A stretch of DNA of 24,424 nucleotides from Funneliformis mosseae (Eukaryota > Glomeromycota > Glomeromycetes > Glomerales > Glomeraceae). Positions within the stretch are counted from its first letter, which is position 1, and each line of letters begins with the position of its first letter. The notes beneath the pieces are model-generated. The model searched no databases, had not been told where the DNA came from, and was given only the letters and a program-made list of their open reading frames with translations. Below, piece after piece: positions 19,016 to 24,424 of this stretch. The translations under genes were made by a program, and so were the position numbers. Location: NCBI GenBank assembly GCA_910592005.1, contig CAJVPP010000936.1, forward strand, positions 1 through 24,424, written 5' to 3'.

Positions 19016-22000
19016 TCATGACAAGTTCATTATAACGGGTTCATTGTCTGCTTCTTCTTGTCCCAGTGGTCTAACTGATGTATGTTGTTGTATTTGTTGT
19101 TGTTGATATTCAACACCGGATATAATCCGAGTGTTATTACTTGAATTAAAAAAACCACTACTACTTAATGGTTGTTTTGATCCACCGGCTTGTGAATTTC
19201 TTAACTGTTCTTGCATTGTCAAACTATTCTTTTTTAGTGACAATCTCTCATTGAACAACAATTGACGTTGCTTTTCTAAATCCCTTTTCTCATTTTCAAG
19301 TACAACTTCTAGTTCTTCGAATTGTTGCAGCTTAAGTTCAAGCTTTTTTAATTGATTTTCGATGACAGCATTAACAAGTCGTTGTATTTCTCGTTCTTCA
19401 TAATCTGCAAGAACTTTAGCTTTAGCAGCTGCAGCGCCCATTGCCGTAGCTCCAGCCCTTTCTAATAATTTTGGTCGACCAACAGTTGCATCAGAAGCCG
19501 TTGCTGTATTAGAAGATGATTCTAATTTCAAATCACTTGATCCTTCTTCTGTATCCATAGCATCCTCATGCTTAATTTCAATAAGTGGAGTAGTATCAGA
19601 AGTTTCTGCGGGTTCACCTGTTTTAGTATCCTTAATTCCATTAATTTCTTTAGATTTATCGGAAACTTTGGGTGATGATAATTCTTTTAATGCAGATTTA
19701 GCAGCTGCAGCCGCTACACCCGGATTAACTACAGAGGCCAAAAATGCTACCACTGACATAATAGGATTATCGGCTTGACTAAATGGTATACGTTGATATT
19801 GCAATGGACCCAAATCCGATATAGTGGTATTATTAAGAGGATCTTCAATCGGAAATTCTAAGAAGTGTAAAATACATTGTTCTCTAGTACGTGTGCCGAC
19901 ATGTTCAGAAATCTTATGCCAGTCATCCTCGTACAATTCAACACCCTCAAGGAGTGCTAACGTTTCTTGTTCTGACCAATCATCGTCTTGAGCATGTTTG
20001 AAAGGCGTATCATCCATTTTCAAGAAGTCACCGCTATACATTGTAGTAGGATACCTACCTTCAAGATAACAATTCGAACATAGTTCAAAGTTTTGGGTTT
20101 TCAAGCTATGATAACGAACACGAGTACAGTCAACTCCGCAAGTACAACAATTGTATTGACGTGGTTCATTTGCTCCACCTTCAATTCCAGCACTTGCATT
20201 ATCATCTTGAGAAACCTGCGAACCTGCATCAGTAGCCAATGCTGATTGATAAACATTCTGACGAATACTAATTGGTCTTTCCATTTTGACATTTGCATTT
20301 ACAGTAACGTCAGAAGGGCCAGCGTTAATGGTAGAAGCAGTATTAGGCAAATTTGATGTCGATAAAGATATGGTGGATGGGTGAAAAGGTTGAAGACCTC
20401 TTGGAGTATCAGCTGAAACTCGAAAATGCCCAGTGAACGGTGGTCCAACAGATGAGGGACGAGTATCTGGATCAACCTGAGTTTAAATTATAAATTAAAG
20501 TTATTGAATTCGTTCATAAAGGAAATATGATAGATAAAATATATCACTTTTAGTAATCTTACTTGATAGTTAATTAAACCCCACTGCTCCAAGAAAGCAT
20601 GAATTCGAATAATAGCACAGACATCTCCAGCCAAATTTCTTCGACATGCTGTAACTGTTAAATATTCGCCAGGATTTAATCGGTATGTATTTATTATGAA
20701 GTCTCTATACTCCTTATAGATACTTGGAGTTTTAGATTTATTCCTATTATTAAAGAATTCAGGCAAAGACTTTTGTTCTATACTATGAATCTTTGCCATA
20801 TCAAACCATGCAGCATAAGAAGGAATAATAATTTCTTGCGTTTGTTGGGATAAATATTTTCGTGCTTCCTCTTCAAGCCGCTTCTTCTCTTCTTCAGAAT
20901 TTGTAGCGGTTGCATCAGGAACGACGGTTTCAGGTAAAGTGTCATTAATATTATCGTCCTGCTGTTTAGAATCTTCTGGGGTTCCCATTTGTTCATCCTC
21001 GTCAACTTCTTTTACAACAGGAGTAGGAGAATCTGCATTACGTTTAGGAGAAATATTATCACCAATAGGTTCAGTTTGTTCCTGTTCTAACATATCAACA
21101 TCCATATCTTACAATCAAATTTGAAGAAATTTATCATTATACAAAAAAATTTTAATAATTAAAAGCTTAGAAAGTGAAGAACTTACTGTTGGTATCATTA
21201 GGTATACGTATGTCATTCAAATCAGAAGTTATATTATCCATTTCTGTATTATCTTCTATAGCTTCAGGATTTTCCTCGCCAAAAGCTTCATGCGGGTTTT
21301 CAGTACGGATGTCAACGGGAATTGATTGAGAAATGTTTGCGATTTCACCACCAGCGATAGGATCAAGTTCATTCTTCTTTGAACGAACACCTCCTACGCG
21401 ATTTGCTTCTATTTCTATGTCAACAAGAGATACACTCGGATGTTCGGGTAAGATATCACGTTCAGGAGATCTTATTCGAGCACGTTTGGCACCAACAGTT
21501 GGTCTTGCATCAATTTCCATTTGCAAAGGAGAATCCATTGAATCCAAGTTACGTTTATGAATCGGTGAAGTTTCAGACTCAGAAATACCGGATTGATCAT
21601 CACCAGCAGATAATCTCCTAAAGTCTGACGTATCCGAAATTTCATAGTCTTCTTCATTCATCCATTCATTAAACATAACACTATCCGTAAGCCAGCGTTC
21701 ACTCACATTCCATGGTCCTTTGTGCTCAGGCATGGGCTCTGGATCCGCGTGTTCCGCGGTTTCTTCCAACCACATGTCATAAGAATCTGGATAATACCAC
21801 CAATGTACAAGCACTCTTCCAGATTTTTTTTCCAGAGTTCTAAACCATTCTTCATCTGTATCATCATTATCATTTGTATAATGAATTACGTGTGTTGCAC
21901 TTTCATTATCACGAGTTATTCGTCCTATAATTAAAGTTTTGTAAGAAATTTTTTTAAAATTCACGATTTACAAACTAGGAAATTTTAAAAAATTGCCAAT

Positions 22001-22566
22001 CAAAATTCATTGATAACTAAGCCACAGGAAAAGTAACTGATATAAATGATCAACATACCTCCCAACAAATGAACTTGTTCAATCAATTCCTGTCTCCTTA
22101 TTCTCTCAACAGACTCTCCCAATTTAATCATAGGATTCTTAATGATCCCTTCATTAACCAAATAATCTCTTACATATGAAACCATTTCAACCATCTCTTT
22201 TGCATTACTCCAGTCCCACCTTCTCCATTTTTTTGATGCACGAAATTCGTAAGCAGCACGAAGAATATGATAAATAGGAGATTTAGTCGTAGGAGCGGGA
22301 TCTAATTTAAACAATTTTGCTGGAACTTTTGTGGGGTGAGGAGTATTAGATCGTGGAGCATTACGACCTAAGGCTTCTTCTTGGAACTTTTGAAATTGAC
22401 CAATAAATTGAGAAAGTTCTTTTGTTGTTAAACTAGAAAAGTCATTATAATTTTTATCGGTAAACTCATGAACCAAAGGCTGACGGATTGAATCAAATCG
22501 CGACACAGTAGTGGGGCGTTCATAGTCATATAAATCAAACTGTGGTAACCTATTTCGTTGAGCCAT
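19016..22566 (-). CDS. SWI3: SWI3/RSC8/SMARCC-family chromatin-remodelling subunit, four exons
   Basis: Nuclear scaffold subunit of SWI/SNF- or RSC-type ATP-dependent nucleosome remodellers. Exons: 22566-22059, 21924-21187, 21107-20563, 20476-19016; the frame is kept at every junction, giving 1083 residues. Domains: SMARCC N-terminal module (about 90-270, with [13 protein letters not shown] at 209-221); basic KRARIR, a likely nuclear signal (316-321); acidic linker; SWIRM (about 505-597, with [10 protein letters not shown]); conserved GPPFTGHF segment just after intron 3; ZZ finger (705-740, Cys 707/708, 710, 714, 730, 733); SANT (about 760-810, Trp 764 and 783); Ala-rich helix; long coiled coil (about 942-1024), expected to mediate dimerisation; Gln-rich tail. 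The start is supported by ATGG with A at -3 and by the stop-rich DNA upstream. No internal stops, unlike all neighbours. Whether it is the SWI/SNF or RSC paralogue cannot be told from one copy; the ZZ-SANT order fits RSC8 equally well. Confidence 0.96.
20477..20562 (-). other. Intron 3 of the SWI3-family gene
   Basis: 86 bp, donor GTAAGA, acceptor AACTCAG, phase 0. Joins GLINYQ to VDPDTRPS, restoring a segment strongly conserved after SWIRM domains. Confidence 0.94.
21108..21186 (-). other. Intron 2 of the SWI3-family gene
   Basis: 79 bp, donor GTAAGT, acceptor TTGTAAG, phase 1. Joins IPNDTN to NMDVDMLEQ through a split Asn codon, within a poorly conserved acidic linker. Confidence 0.85.
21925..22058 (-). 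other. Intron 1 of the SWI3-family gene
   Basis: 134 bp, donor GTATGT, acceptor ATTATAG, phase 1. Joins LIEQVHLLG to GRITRDNES, forming a shared Gly codon. Confidence 0.93.
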
Positions 22567-23575
22567 TTACGTGTTATTATTATTCTATAAATTTTTGTAA
22601 ATGTTATATACTATAACACTATGAATGATGTGTGCTAACTAAAGCGCTATATAATACGATTAACGAAGCCCGATTATATTCTACTATAATTTTTGTCAAA
22701 CTTGTTGGACCGTTTGTTTGCAAAAAATTGGAATGTCTTACAAAATTCTCGTGTTACCATTAAATGTATTACAAGTGACATAAGTGCCCGAATATATTGT
22801 TTGATACATGTGGCTTTATTTTTAAAATATTGATTGAGGCGTATGTGCCGATCGATCATTTCGATCATTTGTAGTTATTTCCAAAAATGTTGTTGTAAGA
22901 TGATCCGTAAGATTTAACATTTAAAAATTATACAAAAATAAGCAAAATAATCACCTTTTTAGAATTATCAATTAATATGACATTATTGAAGTATAATATA
23001 TTTAAAAAAAGATATAATTCATTTAAAAAGATATAAATATAAAATTAATATTTTGCTAACATTTTTTTTATTATATTTTTAGATATTATAAAAATTTGAT
23101 TACATATTATTTTTAAATTAGATAAAATTATAAAACTTGTAAATTTTAATCAAAATAAGCAATTAATGATTTTAATATTTCATTAATTTTAAAACTTTAC
23201 ATTATAAAAACTATCAAATAATAATATAATCATTGTATGTAAATAAATCAATAGATATAGCATATAGTGACAATCAAAATTATTGCATTATCTGAATACA
23301 AAATTGAAATAATATCATTTTGTAATTAAAAAAGCATAGTGTTATAAAACTTAAATATAGAATTTATTATACTTTAAACTATTATTAATCTATTTTATTC
23401 AGTATATAAAATTTAAACTAAAATTATATGTATTAGTTGATAAATTTATTATTAAAATAAGAAAATCATATTAATTTTTTATGTAAACTTACTTTTATTA
23501 TCTATTTTTAATAATAATTTATATATATTTATATTGTATAATATATACATATTAAAAAATATTATGTATATATAC
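22567..23575. promoter_or_regulatory. Upstream region of the SWI3-family gene and AT-rich spacer
   Basis: 22567-22920 is less AT-rich than the surrounding DNA and should hold the promoter and 5' leader; no TATA box or known factor site stands out. A 64-codon minus frame at 22674-22868 lies here but has no family resemblance or clear coding bias. 22920-23575 is AT-rich with nothing recognisable. Confidence 0.35.
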
Positions 23576-23630
23576 ATTCCGGGAGGAACCGTCCCCTATT
23601 ACACAAAATTTCCAAATTTAGTAAGGAGGC
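23576..23630. other. Short GC-rich island in AT-rich DNA
   Basis: ATTCCGGGAGGAACCGTCCC and the following bases up to about AGGAGGCGATGC stand out sharply from the AT-only surroundings. GGGA and TCCC can pair around a 7-base loop. It may be the tip of an uncharacterised repeat. No coding frame. Confidence 0.35.
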
Positions 23631-23671
23631 GATGCATTGATTAACCAATTAAAATTATGATTTTTGAAATG

Positions 23672-23685
23672 AAATCACGTGATTT
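23672..23685. promoter_or_regulatory. Perfect 14-bp palindrome with a CACGTG core
   Basis: AAATCACGTGATTT is a perfect palindrome containing TCACGTGA, a typical bHLH-type binding site. Its distance from the SWI3 start (about 1.1 kb upstream) makes a role there uncertain; chance or a repeat origin is also possible. Confidence 0.3.
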
Positions 23686-23791
23686 AAAAAACCCATATTA
23701 AAATTATTAGTTAATCAAGTAATTAAATTTTAAAAACATATTTATTATGCATATTGTAATTAATGTAATAATAAAATAATAAAATATATTT

Positions 23792-24231
23792 TCAAAATGT
23801 ATAAATATATAAAAATTTTACAATTTTAAAAATGATTCTTTTGCATGTTCTAACAAATTTTTCCATTTTTATAATATCATCCTTCATCTCATCTACATCA
23901 TTCAAATCATCTTCAGCTGTATCTTTTTCAGTATCTTTTTTAACGAATTCTTATTTACCTGATTTCTTCGTAAAACTAGTTATAAGAGTATTGATATTTT
24001 TCTTGATCTCATCTTGAAGATACCCTAAACAAATCAAATATTTAAATTGGCATCTTTGTAGACAATGGTTATGATAACCATACCTACATGTGAGAATAAT
24101 ACTATCAGTCAAATAGTTAATATATTCACAATACAAATAATTACAAAGAATAGTGGTATTTGATTTTCTAGAAGTAACAAAATCCTACAGAAGGTGACGA
24201 TTGGTTACTTCATAATTTAAAGAAGGCAATT
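23792..24231 (-). pseudogene. Zinc-finger protein pseudogene, 5' part cut off by a Tc1 insertion
   Basis: One frame runs from 24231 to TGA at 23792-23794 with only two internal stops, both Gln-compatible (TAG after TNRHLL, TAA after TKKSGK). It reads KLPSLNYEVTNRHLL, then a Cys/His region CRYGYHNHCLQRCQF with YLICLGYLQDEIKKN, a RING-like C-x-GH-x2-C...C-x2-C arrangement in which some Cys appear as Tyr. It then turns acidic: KKDTEKDTAEDDLNDVDE and KDDIIKMEKF. The C-terminal tail and RING-like part look like a repeated Glomeromycotina family; this is recognition by eye. The frame is lost upstream where the Tc1 TIR begins at 24234. Confidence 0.66.
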
Positions 24232-24233
24232 TA

Positions 24234-24424
24234 CAGAGGGTGATCACAGGTACCCGAACGATAAGTATTTTTTTGTTTATTCACTTTGTTTACATGTTTA
24301 CATATATTTCTAAATTAAGCATTTGTTTAGAATATAAATGGATGTCAATCACAATAATAACAAATAATTTTCTTTCGAACAAAAATGGTTAAAACAAAAG
24401 AATTGAATGCTGAACAATATGGGG
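24234..24424 (+). mobile_element. Second Tc1/mariner element, left end only
   Basis: Begins after TA (24232-24233) with CAGAGGGTGATCACAGGTAC, sharing its first nine bases with the TIR of the element at 573-1921. It runs off the window. The transposase would be on the plus strand, starting at 24385. The absence of stops and the clean TIR suggest it is younger than the first copy. Confidence 0.75.
24385..24424 (+). CDS. Tc1 transposase, N-terminal fragment at the window end
   Basis: Thirteen codons are visible: MVKTKELNAEQYG. They align with the start of the dead transposase at 1732, which reads MLKTKELTAK followed by a stop. The Gln codon CAA here corresponds to TAA there. The 151-bp distance from the TIR is similar in the two copies (189 bp in the older one). 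Too short to judge whether the full gene is intact. Confidence 0.65.
   Translation, partial: MVKTKELNAEQYG

Noticed and set aside
21333..21934. Several open frames antisense to SWI3 exon 2
   Set aside because: Shadows of a strongly conserved coding exon on the minus strand.
22674..22868. 64-codon minus-strand frame upstream of the SWI3 gene
   Set aside because: No domain, no splice continuity with the SWI3 gene and no coding bias that I can see; more likely promoter/leader DNA.
23832..24017. 61-codon plus-strand Ser/Phe-rich frame
   Set aside because: Antisense shadow of the acidic tail of the zinc-finger pseudogene.

Overview
The window looks like a chromosomal stretch from a fungus with a very AT-rich, transposon-laden genome, most likely an arbuscular mycorrhizal fungus (Glomeromycotina, Rhizophagus-like). 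What I see directly: extreme AT content, short GT-AG introns (79 to 134 bp) in one clean eukaryotic gene, Tc1-type DD34E transposons, and remnants of zinc-ribbon, coiled-coil and integrase families. That the remnant families are typical of Glomeromycotina is recalled from general familiarity, not from a search.

Only one gene is convincingly intact: a four-exon minus-strand gene (19016-22566) for a SWI3/RSC8/SMARCC subunit of a SWI/SNF- or RSC-type chromatin remodeller. Its predicted product is 1083 residues with a SMARCC N-terminal module, SWIRM, ZZ zinc finger, SANT and a C-terminal coiled coil. All three introns could be placed to the base, and the frame is kept throughout.

Nearly everything else is decayed mobile or repeat-family DNA. 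From left to right: a 1349-bp Tc1/mariner copy with TIRs and a dead transposase (573-1921); a plus-strand pseudogene of an unidentified family (1975-3751); scattered plus-strand coiled-coil remnants (4053-6960); a minus-strand stretch (8356-11247) ending in zinc ribbons plus a PD-(D/E)XK-like domain, with a coiled-coil part upstream; a short-repeat array (11329-11546); a 695-bp MITE-like element built around six hairpin-bearing tandem units (12394-13088); another coiled-coil remnant (13259-13975); a retroviral-type integrase pseudogene (13981-15577) split by a 525-bp solo-LTR-like insertion (14713-15237); a convergent coiled-coil pseudogene overlapping its 3' end (15567-16523); zinc-finger debris (16784-17190); repeats and an AT-only spacer. 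After the SWI3 gene come an AT-rich spacer, a zinc-finger pseudogene (23792-24231) and the start of a fresher Tc1 copy (24234 to the window end) that interrupts it.

The unifying signal is the style of decay. Long reading frames stay in register for 60 to 160 codons but are punctuated by TAA/TAG where Gln (CAA/CAG) is expected and by TGA/TAG where Trp or Arg is expected, with Glu to Lys, Gly to Asp and Pro to Leu changes. These are C-to-T and G-to-A transitions, seen in several unrelated elements, while the SWI3 exons are spared. That points to a repeat-directed or methylation-driven cytosine deamination process resembling RIP.
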